Shown here one piece after another: positions 35,641 to 42,193 of a DNA stretch of 46,401 nt; the stretch's first letter is position 1; each line of letters opens with the position of its first letter. The DNA is taken from positions 1 to 46,401 of IMG/VR virus record IMGVR_UViG_3300005549_000004; one strand, 5' to 3'. Origin of the DNA: a virus. Both the position numbers and the translations under genes were made by a program. The notes beneath the pieces were generated by a model. It worked only from the letters and a program-made list of their open reading frames with translations, searched no databases and was not told the DNA's origin.

Positions 35641-35939
35641 CGGCGCCCCCAGCTGCCCACCACCTGTGCGCGCACGTCGGCCCGAGAGCGGAACAGCCGC
35701 TCGCTCAAGGCCCACGCGGCGTACTCCATGAACACGTCGTTGTGCGCGCGCGCCCCGTCGTTCAGGGCCTGACTCAGGCGCCAGCGCCACTCGGGCTTCG
35801 GGAACGCCCGGATAGCCGCGTCGGTCGCCTGGACCCACGGGATCAGGCCATAGAGCGGATCGTGCGGGTCGTTGAGGGGGGGCGCGGTGCGCGCCCCCCG
35901 CTCGACGTACGACCGCGTACTGCCCAGCGGCCGGCTCAC
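35637..35939 (-). CDS. Hypothetical protein, 100 aa
   Basis: The start is GTG 35939, overlapping the stop of the upstream gene, and the stop overlaps the nuclease start. The middle (WRWRLSQALNDGARAHND, then FMEYAAWALSERLF) is helical and aromatic. It may be an accessory of the nuclease because the two are translationally coupled. No family is recognised. Confidence 0.6.
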   Translation of the reverse strand: MSRPLGSTRSYVERGARTAPPLNDPHDPLYGLIPWVQATDAAIRAFPKPEWRWRLSQALNDGARAHNDVFMEYAAWALSERLFRSRADVRAQVVGSWGRR

Positions 35940-36424
35940 GCCTTGACCGCGGCTTCACGCACGCGCACCGTGCGGTGCATCGCCACGCGCGGCGGCTTGC
36001 CGTGGCCGTTGCCCGAGCCCGACTCGCCCCGCTGGATCCCCATGCGGTTCGCCGGGCTGATCGGGCTGAGCCGGTAGTCCTTGCCGGCCGCGAAGTCGTG
36101 GTGGCGGTCAAAGCTGACGATCTCCCGTCCCACCCCGCCCGACGTCTTGTACCGGGTGGCGATGGTGCCCTTGATGAGCCACGAGATGCCGAGGCCGATC
36201 AAGGCGCCGTCGGCCAAGCCGTCGCGGTTGCAGGCGCGGGCCAGCGCGCACTGCCGCGGATCCTTTGGCTTGGCGCCGTCGGCGTCCTCGTCGGTGACGG
36301 TGATGAGCACGGCCTTGGTCGCGTCGCGCACTTCCTTCACCTGCGGGAAGATGGCCTGGATCATGCGCAGCGCGCCGACGCCACGGCCAATGCGGGTGGG
36401 CTTCTTCTGCTTGGGCTTGTTCAC
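35936..36424 (-). CDS. Hypothetical phage protein, 162 aa
   Basis: The N-terminus is basic (MNKPKQKKPTRIGRGVGALR). A mixed alpha/beta core (ITVTDEDADGAKPKDPRQCA and DGALIGLGISWLIKG) and a basic end (RVREAAVKA) follow. The C-terminal half has Arg/Gly-rich sequence typical of nucleic-acid contact. No catalytic motif is recognised. The start is GTG 36424, overlapping the upstream stop. Confidence 0.6.
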   Translation of the reverse strand: MNKPKQKKPTRIGRGVGALRMIQAIFPQVKEVRDATKAVLITVTDEDADGAKPKDPRQCALARACNRDGLADGALIGLGISWLIKGTIATRYKTSGGVGREIVSFDRHHDFAAGKDYRLSPISPANRMGIQRGESGSGNGHGKPPRVAMHRTVRVREAAVKA

Positions 36425-36639
36425 GGGGTCCTCGCTTTCGCCCCTGAGGGGCGGCGATGAGTGGGGTTGACTTCGGTGACATACTTGATCCCTGCGAGGA
36501 GGCGCTCCTGCACGCGGTGCCCCCGTTCAACGACAACGCCAACGCCGCCCGCCTCGAGCATGCCGAGCCCGAGTAGGTGCACGACAGCCTTGGCCTCTTC
36601 CAGCCGCAGCGACAGGTCCACGCGGCGGCGCTTAGGCAC
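36421..36639 (-). CDS. Small hypothetical protein, 72 aa
   Basis: A compact protein (LRLEEAKAVVHLLGLGMLEA) with a basic Pro-rich C-terminus. GTG 36639 overlaps the upstream stop by 8 bases. Function is unknown. Confidence 0.5.
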   Translation of the reverse strand: MPKRRRVDLSLRLEEAKAVVHLLGLGMLEAGGVGVVVERGHRVQERLLAGIKYVTEVNPTHRRPSGAKARTP

Positions 36640-36835
36640 GCAGCCGCCGCTTCGCGGCTTCGCACATGCCGCAGATGACGTCGTAGGCAGGCGGGTCCTT
36701 CTTGGGCCAGACGTACACGCTCTCGTCCAGCGGCCGGCCGCACAGCGTGGTGCGGGCGTTGCTGGTCACGTGGAACACGGGCGGCTTCTTGCGCCAGGCC
36801 ACGTAGGTGGTGAGCGCCGCGGGGCGGGGCTTCAC
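36632..36835 (-). CDS. Small Cys-containing protein, 67 aa
   Basis: It starts at GTG 36835, overlapping the upstream stop by 4 bases. Pattern: a basic start, FHVTSNARTTLCGRPL, then DVICGMCEAA, giving three cysteines (L-CGR plus C--C). This layout, a His-containing strand, a CGR turn, then a CxxC, recurs in short phage proteins, and a second copy may be the gene at 38513. The role is unknown. Confidence 0.55.
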   Translation of the reverse strand: MKPRPAALTTYVAWRKKPPVFHVTSNARTTLCGRPLDESVYVWPKKDPPAYDVICGMCEAAKRRLRA

Positions 36836-37041
36836 TGGGCCAACTCGTAGACTTCGCCGCCGACGTCGACCAACCGACCGAGCTCGACCAGCGCCCGACA
36901 AGCGCGGCGGGCTTGCTCCAGGCTGCGCTCGCCCTCCATGTCGTTGGCGATTTCCTCGACGGACACCGCCGCGGAGCCGAGCCGTCTCCGTTCGCGGACA
37001 ATGCGCATCACAAGCCCTTTCGTGCTAGTGAAGGATGCCAT
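36832..37041 (-). CDS. Small winged-helix-like protein, 69 aa
   Basis: The sequence has the look of a winged helix: helix (LVMRIVRERRRLGS), helix-turn-helix-like VSVEEIANDMEGERSLEQAR, then ALVELGRLVDVGGEVYEL as the wing. It may regulate the operon or bind DNA. ATG 37041 lies after a leader hairpin. The call is from pattern only. Confidence 0.55.
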   Translation of the reverse strand: MASFTSTKGLVMRIVRERRRLGSAAVSVEEIANDMEGERSLEQARRACRALVELGRLVDVGGEVYELAQ

Positions 37042-37058
37042 GGTGGTGCTCCTGTTCT

Positions 37059-37132
37059 GGCCTCCGAGAGGCCGTTGCGGGCCGGCGTTGGGACCGGCCA
37101 CGGGGTTTACGGCGGGTCAACCGCGCCCGCCG
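37059..37132 (-). other. Hairpin-rich leader between the DUF932 gene and the next gene
   Basis: Three GC-rich hairpins lie in 99 noncoding bases: 37059-37073 (GGCCTC/GAGGCC, 3-nt loop), 37080-37099 (GGCCGG/CCGGCC) and 37110-37132 (CGGCGGG/CCCGCCG). On the minus strand the first lies 18 bases upstream of the ATG at 37041, before an aggag site. The last could end transcription from DUF932. No T-run is seen. Confidence 0.5.
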
Positions 37133-37140
37133 CCCTCACC

Positions 37141-38184
37141 CTACTCGCGGTCGGGCTGCGCCACGTCCAGCAGCGACTCGAACACGCGGTCCTTGATGTC
37201 GTACAACCGCCCACCCGGCATCAGCTGCCGCACCCGACTCGACCGGCACGGGAACACCTCGGGGTCGTGGTCCACCGCCTCGGCGACGCCGTTGTACGCT
37301 TCCCACGCCGAGCCATCGCCGACATGGCCCTTGCCGAGCGTCCACAGGCCGAACAGCGCCTCGCGCTTCTCGGTGTAGCGCTGCACGGTGCTGTCGGCCA
37401 TGGGGCTCGCGGCGTCGAAGTCGGCGCGCTGGCGCGGGTCGCGCTGCACGACGTCCATCACGCGCCGCTGCCACGTGGACTCGTCCAGCTTCACGGTGCG
37501 GAGCGCCGCGTACCGGGCGAGGAAGTCCTGCGTGCGCTGCACGATGCCGCCCAGCACCAGCTTAAAGCAGTCCTCCAGGCGCTGACTCGCGTCACCCCGG
37601 TGCTGCACCGACGCCTGCGTCCGGAAGTCGCCGTCCTCCACCATCCCGAGCGTGTTCGCGCAGACGACGCGCACGTCCGTCTCGGTGACCGAGGCGTTGG
37701 CGCGCCCCGTGTGGTTGGTCCGAACCAACAGGTACTTGGCGATGCCGGCGCTGACGAGGCCCGCCTCCACCTCGCTGGGGAAGGTCGCCGGGTTGACCTG
37801 CGCCAGCACCCACGCGTCGGCACCGTCACGCAGCACACCGCCGCACTCCAGCCGCAGGTCGCCGCTCTCCACCAGCGGCTGCACCAAGCCGAATGCCTGC
37901 TCGTTCTGGATGACGGTGTAGTCGGCCCCGACGACGCCGAGCTCCGCGTTGCGGTCGGGCCGGAAGGTGACCGCCCCCGTGGTGCACTCGTCGTAGCCGC
38001 CGTCGTTGTTGCGGCGGTAGACGGGCAGCTTCTCGACGGGATACAGCAGGTGGCCGGCGGCGAGCGCTTCGGCGAACGACGTGGTGCGCGGAAGGGCGAT
38101 GCCCTCGCCGTGCCAGGCGGTGAGCTGCTCACCCAGTTCGAAGAAGTCGGCGCGGCCGTTGGTGAAGCTGAGTTCGTGCGACAT
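37141..38184 (-). CDS. DUF932 family protein, 347 aa
   Basis: This family of unknown function is common in phages and plasmids. The order VGADYTVIQNEQAFGLVQPL (residues of about 85-105), then WVLAQVNPATF, then KYLLVRTNHTG is characteristic, and the length is normal. It is first in the leftward operon, read from the divergent promoter region at 38238, with a hairpin and gaaaggg site before ATG 38184. It is often found near recombination or replication genes, which agrees with the SbcD-like nuclease downstream. Confidence 0.85.
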   Translation of the reverse strand: MSHELSFTNGRADFFELGEQLTAWHGEGIALPRTTSFAEALAAGHLLYPVEKLPVYRRNNDGGYDECTTGAVTFRPDRNAELGVVGADYTVIQNEQAFGLVQPLVESGDLRLECGGVLRDGADAWVLAQVNPATFPSEVEAGLVSAGIAKYLLVRTNHTGRANASVTETDVRVVCANTLGMVEDGDFRTQASVQHRGDASQRLEDCFKLVLGGIVQRTQDFLARYAALRTVKLDESTWQRRVMDVVQRDPRQRADFDAASPMADSTVQRYTEKREALFGLWTLGKGHVGDGSAWEAYNGVAEAVDHDPEVFPCRSSRVRQLMPGGRLYDIKDRVFESLLDVAQPDRE

Positions 38185-38201
38185 GGTGACCCTTTCGTTG
38201 T

Positions 38202-38217
38202 GGCCCCCGGTGGGGCC
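38202..38217 (-). other. Leader hairpin before DUF932
   Basis: A perfect 6-bp stem, GGCCCC/GGGGCC, with a CGGT loop stands 18 bases upstream of ATG 38184, followed by aacgaaaggg on the minus strand. The hairpin before the gene at 37041 has the same layout. Such 5' leader hairpins are known to stabilise mRNA. Confidence 0.6.
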
Positions 38218-38240
38218 GTTGTTGGTGGCTGACGGGAGTC

Positions 38241-38271
38241 AATCTGCAACGAAGTTCACCGCCGCGAAAGG
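38241..38271 (-). promoter_or_regulatory. Predicted leftward promoter for the DUF932 operon
   Basis: On the minus strand CCTTTCGC (38271-38264), 15 bases, then TGCAGATT (38248-38241). Read as -35 TTTCGC, 17-bp spacing and -10 CAGATT preceded by TG, it would start transcripts near 38234, giving a roughly 50-nt leader that holds the hairpin at 38202 and the ribosome site. The same element faces right at 38309. Confidence 0.55.
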
Positions 38272-38308
38272 GGGGATTTGTAACGATCACATTAAAATCG
38301 CGTTCGCC

Positions 38309-38339
38309 CCTTTCGCAACAAGTCCCGTCGTTGCAGATT
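38309..38339 (+). promoter_or_regulatory. Predicted rightward promoter; likely leaderless first gene
   Basis: CCTTTCGC (38309-38316), 15 bases, then TGCAGATT (38332-38339). Seven bases after the putative -10 hexamer falls the A of ATG 38346, so the first gene could be transcribed from its start codon without a leader. No ribosome site precedes that ATG, which supports the idea. Confidence 0.55.
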
Positions 38340-38345
38340 GACGGC

Positions 38346-38516
38346 ATGCGAAAGGCGCTCGATTCGCGTTGCGCAATTTGCCAGCGGCGACTGACCTACG
38401 CTGGCGTGGGCGCGCTGCCCAAGACGTGTCGCCGGCGCGAGTGTCGCCGGGCCGCCGCGCGAAAGCGGAAGCTGGTGCGGGAGGCGCGCGGCTTGGCCGC
38501 AGCGCTGCGGGGATGA
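38346..38516 (+). CDS. Small zinc-finger-like protein, 56 aa
   Basis: The first rightward gene. Cys pairs (CAICQ, then TCRRREC) could bind zinc, and the C-terminus is very basic (AARKRKLVREARG), suggesting nucleic-acid binding. An in-frame TTG at 38331 lies inside the promoter element and is less likely. Its first-gene position and DNA-binding look suit an early regulator, unproven. Confidence 0.55.
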   Translation: MRKALDSRCAICQRRLTYAGVGALPKTCRRRECRRAAARKRKLVREARGLAAALRG

Positions 38517-38857
38517 CGCCGCCCCCACGGCTCGTCGCCTGGAAGGTGGGTCGGTCGTGGACCAAGTACCACCTGACCCGCGAGGACGGCCGCACCCGCT
38601 GCGGGCTGGCGGTGCCGGAGACGCGGCACCTTACGACGCCGACGTGGGAGCAGGCGCAGAACGTGCAGTTAGTCAATGTGTGCGTGACCTGTGTGAACAC
38701 TTTCACCGGAGGGCCGACGCATGAGCACCGAAGCGAAGGGCACGGCAGTCGCCGCGCCGAAGGAGAAGGGCAGTCTGCTGGAGCGGTTACTGGTCCTGGC
38801 CAAGACGCCGCAGGAGCGCGAGAAGGCGTTCGCGCTGGCGGAGGCGCATCAACGTAA
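38513..38857 (+). CDS. Small Cys-containing protein, 114 aa
   Basis: ATG 38513 overlaps the previous stop (ATGA). The first 70 residues carry KYHLTREDGRTRCGLAV and NVCVTC, the same CGx...CxxC arrangement as the protein at 36632. The last 45 residues overlap the start of the next gene by 137 bases and are low-complexity, so the functional protein may be the first part. An overlap this large is unusual here. Confidence 0.5.
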   Translation: MTPPPRLVAWKVGRSWTKYHLTREDGRTRCGLAVPETRHLTTPTWEQAQNVQLVNVCVTCVNTFTGGPTHEHRSEGHGSRRAEGEGQSAGAVTGPGQDAAGAREGVRAGGGAST

Positions 38858-39623
38858 CCAGATCGTCCAGGAGCTCGTCGCCGAAGTCAAGGCGAAGTCC
38901 TGGGGGGATCGGGTGTCGCCGGCGCTGCGCGGCGCGATTGTGCGCTGGGCGCTGGACGTCGGGGCCGACCCCGTGGACGAGGTGGACATCCTGGGCGGCG
39001 GGCCGTACCTCAACGCGCGCTACTGGATGCGGCTGTGCGCGGCGGAGCCCGACTTCCTGCGCGCCGAGGAGGTGTGGGTGCACGACGACCCCCGCGCCGA
39101 CGGCGAGGTGAACGCGGTGCGCCGCGCGCTGCGCGTGCAGTACGCCATCCCCGACACGATCGACGGCAATCTCGGCTTGCGGCGCGACGAGCGCAAGAAG
39201 GAACCGGTCCAGGTGCCGGTGAAAGCCGCGGTGCTGGTGTTCGGCCACTTCACGGGCCGCGGTCCGTTCCTCGGCAAGAAGTGGAGTCCGTCGCGCGCCA
39301 ACGACGACGTCGGCCTCGACTTCCCGGAGAGCACGGCGCTGACGCGCGCGTGGCGCAAGATGGCGCTGCAGGCCGTGCGGCAACAGCCGCGCGTCACCGA
39401 CAAGCTCAAGGCGCTGCAGGTGCAGCAGGAGCGGTTGGCCGCGGCGGGGGCCGCGTTGCCGGAGCTCGGCACCGGACCCGTGGCGCAGGAGCCGGCGCCC
39501 GCGGTGCAGGAGGTGCCGGCCGACCCCGACACAACCCACGCGCCGAGCGCGTTCTGTAACACGGAAGGACCGCACCCGATGAGCGTGTGCGGCTACACCA
39601 AACAGCGGGAGAGTGTCGCATGA
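38721..39623 (+). CDS. Conserved-type phage protein, possible ssDNA-annealing role, 300 aa
   Basis: A soluble helical/beta protein with VRWALDVGADPVDEVDILGGGPYLNARYW near residues 75-103. This vaguely recalls the central part of RecT-like annealing proteins, but the likeness is weak and no clear motif fits. The final 60 residues are Pro/Ala-rich, ending with a Cys-containing tail. A ribosome site (ccggaggg) precedes the ATG. Its place with RusA and the SbcD-like nuclease in the same early region is compatible with recombination. Confidence 0.55.
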   Translation: MSTEAKGTAVAAPKEKGSLLERLLVLAKTPQEREKAFALAEAHQRNQIVQELVAEVKAKSWGDRVSPALRGAIVRWALDVGADPVDEVDILGGGPYLNARYWMRLCAAEPDFLRAEEVWVHDDPRADGEVNAVRRALRVQYAIPDTIDGNLGLRRDERKKEPVQVPVKAAVLVFGHFTGRGPFLGKKWSPSRANDDVGLDFPESTALTRAWRKMALQAVRQQPRVTDKLKALQVQQERLAAAGAALPELGTGPVAQEPAPAVQEVPADPDTTHAPSAFCNTEGPHPMSVCGYTKQRESVA

Positions 39624-39997
39624 TCATGGATCAGGTGAACCGCGTCGAGCAGCTGGCGGATATCAGTACGCTCGGCGCGGGGGCGGCGGCGGAGAAGTTC
39701 GCCACCGCGTTGAAGGCGGTATTGGAGAACGTGCGCGACCCCAACACGGAGGCGGAGGCGCGGCGCAAGGTCGTGCTCACGTGGGAGTTTGTCCCCGAGC
39801 CCGACCGCGAGCGCGTCAAGGTCATGATCAGCGCGCGCACGGCGCTGGCCGGCACCAAGCCCGTCAGCGAGGTGCTGTACATCGGCAAGCTCGACGGCCA
39901 GACGGTGGGCACCGTGGTGCATGGGGTGCCCATCCCGGAGGACCCGCGGCAGGGCGTGCTCTCCATCGAGAGCAAGACGGCGGGAGGTGCCTCGTGA
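39620..39997 (+). CDS. Hypothetical phage protein, 125 aa
   Basis: ATG 39620 overlaps the previous stop (ATGA). An N-terminal helical part (VEQLADISTLGAGAAAEKF) leads to a beta-rich half with VLTWEFVPEPDRERVKVMIS. The style is that of small soluble phage proteins of early operons, often replication or recombination accessories. No family is named. Confidence 0.6.
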   Translation: MIMDQVNRVEQLADISTLGAGAAAEKFATALKAVLENVRDPNTEAEARRKVVLTWEFVPEPDRERVKVMISARTALAGTKPVSEVLYIGKLDGQTVGTVVHGVPIPEDPRQGVLSIESKTAGGAS

Positions 39998-40749
39998 GCG
40001 ACCAACTGAACGGCACGGCCGTGCAGGCCGTGATCGCGCTGACCCGCGAGGCCAGCAAGGTACAGGAGATCACCAAGGGTGGCTACAACTTCACGGACCG
40101 CGCACTGGTCCGGGTCAACGTCGATCCACAGCTGCCCTGGGCGCTGCACTTCTACACGCTGGGGGCGTTCGCGGCCTACCTCGTGGCCGAGCGGTTGGAG
40201 TCCGACGTGGACACGCCCTTCGTCCACGTCGTCAGCCCGACGGAGGTGCAGGCCGTCAGCCCGCTGATGGGGGCAGACCGGCACCTGCGGCGCGTGACGG
40301 CCGAGGCCCGGTGCGCGCCGGCGATGCACAACTTCTGCTTCAATGAGGAGTTCAGCCTGGAGCAGCTGGCCATCGCGCTGCAGACGGGCTTCGTCCCCGG
40401 GGGCGACGTGGACGAGTTGCGGCAGTTCTGCGCCGGCGTGCGCGCCACGAGCGAAACGGGCGTCGCCGATGACGGGATCAGTCAGACCGTCAACGCGCGC
40501 AGCGGCATCGCCGCCGTGCTCACGACCAAGGTGCGGAACCCGTGGGTGCTGGCGCCGTACCGCACCTTCGCCGAGGTGGAGCAGCCGGCGTCGCCCTTCG
40601 TGTTGCGGTTCAGCGGCAGTGACGGCGACGGGCTGCCGCAGGCCGCGCTGTACACCACGGTCGACGGGCAGTGGCAGGTGGAGGCGGTGCGCAACGTGAC
40701 CGCCAAACTGCGGGAGTTGCTGGGCCCCGAGTGGCAGGTACTCGGGTAG
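39994..40749 (+). CDS. DUF2303-like protein, 251 aa
   Basis: The GTG at 39994 overlaps the previous stop. The pattern ADDGISQTVNARSGIAAV, then NPWVLAPYRTFAEVEQPA, then PFVLRFSG, and a late AALYTTVDGQWQVEAV matches DUF2303 (YfdQ-type) phage proteins, whose role is unknown. It is the last gene before the 307-bp noncoding stretch. Confidence 0.6.
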   Translation: MSDQLNGTAVQAVIALTREASKVQEITKGGYNFTDRALVRVNVDPQLPWALHFYTLGAFAAYLVAERLESDVDTPFVHVVSPTEVQAVSPLMGADRHLRRVTAEARCAPAMHNFCFNEEFSLEQLAIALQTGFVPGGDVDELRQFCAGVRATSETGVADDGISQTVNARSGIAAVLTTKVRNPWVLAPYRTFAEVEQPASPFVLRFSGSDGDGLPQAALYTTVDGQWQVEAVRNVTAKLRELLGPEWQVLG

Positions 40750-40757
40750 CTTCACCC

Positions 40758-40847
40758 GCACTGGGAGCCGGCTGCGTACCGGCCGGGGCCGATTCAAGGG
40801 CTCGGACCCCGTTCAGTAGGACCTCGGGTTGGAATCCCGACCAGTGC
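40758..40847 (+). ncRNA. tRNA-like cloverleaf RNA, noncanonical
   Basis: A 90-base fold closes exactly: acceptor-like stem GCACTGG/CCAGTGC (7 bp), then GA, then a D-arm-like hairpin GCCGG-CTGCGTA-CCGGC, then a long anticodon-like arm (CGGGG plus CCGA, 9-nt loop TTCAAGGGC, TCGG plus CCCCG with one bulged A), a 12-base variable segment, and a T-arm of TCGGG-TTGGAAT-CCCGA (5 bp, 7-base loop). The topology is tRNA-like, but U8 is missing, the anticodon arm is too long, and the T-loop has G where C56 is expected. I do not assign an amino acid. Confidence 0.45.
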
Positions 40848-40864
40848 CTTGGGGTTTCTCTCGC

Positions 40865-40927
40865 TCGGTGGTGTACGCAGGAGCAGCGCGGTCCGGTGAG
40901 GCGACCTGACCTCCTTCCGCGCACCGA
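40865..40927 (+). other. Further structured segment in the noncoding stretch
   Basis: GCGCGG (40886-40891) pairs with CCGCGC (40917-40922), and inside it GAGG pairs with CCTC. TCGGTG (40865-40870) can pair with CACCGA just outside. Together with the cloverleaf it makes most of 40750-41056 structured. The remaining bases up to the gene at 41057 show nothing clear beyond its aggagg ribosome site. Confidence 0.4.
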
Positions 40928-41056
40928 CGGGGGACGCGCGCAGGGTCGCAAGGCTACGGCGGTTAGGGCCTCCATAGCTGCGCGGCGCATGGTACGGCGT
41001 GAGGGCGTGCACCACGGACGCGCCGACCAGCCCCTTGACTTTCACAGGAGGGACAC

Positions 41057-41206
41057 ATGACGGAGCGCGTGAAGTTCTTGAACGACAGCGGACAGCAGTA
41101 CGAAGCCGACGTCGACACGGCACTCCTACAGGCGCTGCGCGCCGGCTACCCGATGAAGGGTTGGCCCTACCCGTGGCGCGAAGTCGCTCAAGGAGGGAGC
41201 TCATGA
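41057..41206 (+). CDS. Small hypothetical protein, 49 aa
   Basis: ATG 41057 follows aggagg by about 7 bases, the best ribosome site in the region. The product (starting MTERVKFLNDSGQQYE, with later GYPMKGWPYPWREV) is compact and ends at a TGA whose start overlaps the next ATG (ATGA). The strong ribosome site and coupled end support a real gene. Function is unknown. Confidence 0.6.
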   Translation: MTERVKFLNDSGQQYEADVDTALLQALRAGYPMKGWPYPWREVAQGGSS

Positions 41207-41511
41207 GCAAGCAAGGCGAGCTGCTGGACGTGGCGGCCCTGACCGACTGGGCCAAGGTGTACCGCACCGCCAGCGAGACGGACCGCAAGATCGTGGACTG
41301 GGTGCGGGCGCACCCCGGGTCGTTCCTGCGCGACATCGTGCAGGGCACGGGCATCCCCGACAAGACGCTGTCGTTCCGCCTGTGGGAGCTCTCGGGCCGG
41401 AGCACCGGGCCGCACCGGGCCGACGGGCTCCTCATCGCCACCAAGTGGTTCCCGCGCGAGCGAGCCGACCTGCCCCAAGGGCTGTGGCGCTATCATGCGC
41501 GCGAATGGTGA
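41203..41511 (+). CDS. Winged-helix-like DNA-binding protein, 102 aa
   Basis: After a short N-terminus the sequence follows the winged-helix layout: a helix (KIVDWVRAHPGSF), a helix-turn-helix-like GTGIPDKTLSFRLWELS, and a strand pair (GLLIATKWFPRE). It overlaps the previous gene and precedes a noncoding stretch with a predicted promoter, so it could act as a local regulator. The role is inferred. Confidence 0.6.
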   Translation: MSKQGELLDVAALTDWAKVYRTASETDRKIVDWVRAHPGSFLRDIVQGTGIPDKTLSFRLWELSGRSTGPHRADGLLIATKWFPRERADLPQGLWRYHAREW

Positions 41512-41828
41512 CTTAGCTCGGGGCCTTTCGCTTTCCCAGCGAGGGCTGCAGATTAATCCGCGTGCTGTCGCCACAGACGACGGCGCACGTGAACAACGAG
41601 GACCAGCGCTACCACCTTCGTGTGGGCGCCCGTTTGTGGCCTTTCCCATCCCGGTCTTGGTCCGCCGGGGCCTGGGATCTGTGAGGCGACAGCGGGCGCT
41701 CTCTTTTTTCCCCCGCCAGCAGGACACGCGTGGTTCTTTCTCAGCGCCGCCCCGCACGTGGGCATTCCCCCCACGGAGCGGGTTCTGGCCCCCCGACTGT
41801 TCGAACCTCACCGGCGAAGGGAGAGCGT
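41512..41828. other. Noncoding stretch of 317 bp with a promoter-like element
   Basis: Between the winged-helix gene and the gene at 41829 no frame has coding character. It holds the promoter-like element at 41524-41554, a pyrimidine-rich run near 41700-41715, and no clear RNA hairpin ending in a T-run. Lower GC content and little codon structure set it apart from its surroundings. Confidence 0.6.
41524..41554 (+). promoter_or_regulatory. Predicted rightward promoter before the RusA/TET module
   Basis: CCTTTCGC (41524-41531), exactly 15 bases, then TGCAGATT (41547-41554), the same two-part element as the mirrored pair at 38238-38342. Predicted transcripts would start near 41561 and carry a long leader before the gene at 41829. 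Confidence 0.5.
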
Positions 41829-42017
41829 GTGTCCGAATCTGATGGTCACATCCAATCTACACCTTCAAGCACTACAGGTAGTCCGGAAGGATGTTCGAGT
41901 AGGCCACCAACAGACCCTGACCTTCAGCTGTTTACTCAGGTCCAACAGGGGACCAAGGCCCTGTGGAACCTGACCCCAGAAGAACAACGTCGCCTCTGGG
42001 GCTACGTCAGCTCATGA
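41829..42017 (+). CDS. Small hypothetical protein, 62 aa
   Basis: GTG 41829 follows a gaaggga ribosome site. Ser/Pro-rich start, then a likely helical end (LQLFTQVQQGTKALWNL, then PEEQRRLWGYVSS). Codon use upstream of 41829 is not coding-like, so this start is preferred. It overlaps the next gene by four bases (ATGA). Function is unknown. Confidence 0.5.
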   Translation: MSESDGHIQSTPSSTTGSPEGCSSRPPTDPDLQLFTQVQQGTKALWNLTPEEQRRLWGYVSS

Positions 42018-42193
42018 GCGGGTCCCTGGAAGTGCTCACGAAGCACGGCGAACTGGTGCTGGTGCCGCTGACGGGTGAACCGCGCGCGGATGCGGTGCTG
42101 CGTCGACTGGCGGCGAAAGGCGGCCGCGTGACAGAGCTCTACCCGGATGACCCCGAGGCCGATGCACGGACAGCCCTACAGGAGGGTGCGTGA
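42014..42193 (+). CDS. Small hypothetical protein, 59 aa
   Basis: ATG 42014 in ATGA overlap. The sequence (GELVLVPLTGEPRADAVLRR, then GGRVTELYPDDP) looks like a small alpha/beta protein. It ends in GTGA overlap with the RusA gene, so the three are probably one transcript. Function is unknown. Confidence 0.55.
   Translation: MSGSLEVLTKHGELVLVPLTGEPRADAVLRRLAAKGGRVTELYPDDPEADARTALQEGA

Larger units (their letters stand above)
38238..38342. repeat. Mirrored bipartite elements between the divergent operons
   Basis: The 15-bp block GTCAATCTGCAACGA at 38238-38252 and its reverse complement at 38328-38342 are perfect inverted repeats. Inside them is a second pair, GCGAAAGGGG at 38264-38273 and its complement at 38307-38316. 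Both pairs share the centre at 38290 and both have the same 11-bp gap. The unmatched gaps show this is two copies of one two-part element, not a simple palindrome. Confidence 0.9.

Noticed and set aside
36913-38232. A 439-codon open frame on the plus strand opposite DUF932
   Set aside because: The minus-strand frame has a complete DUF932 pattern, ribosome site and promoter. The plus frame is a GC-rich shadow with His/Arg/Val-rich low-complexity sequence.
38721-39623. Naming this gene recT
   Set aside because: Only a weak resemblance in one segment. It is kept as a conserved-type protein with a possible annealing role.
40758-40847. An ordinary tRNA-Leu with anticodon CAA in the loop TTCAAGGGC
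   Set aside because: The anticodon-like arm is 9 bp with a bulge and a 9-base loop, U8 is missing, the D-loop lacks GG and the T-loop lacks C56. A functional canonical tRNA is not supported.
41031-41060. A TTGACT sequence upstream of the gene at 41057 as a -35 promoter box
   Set aside because: There is no -10-like sequence at the right distance, as the box is only about 20 bases from the start codon.
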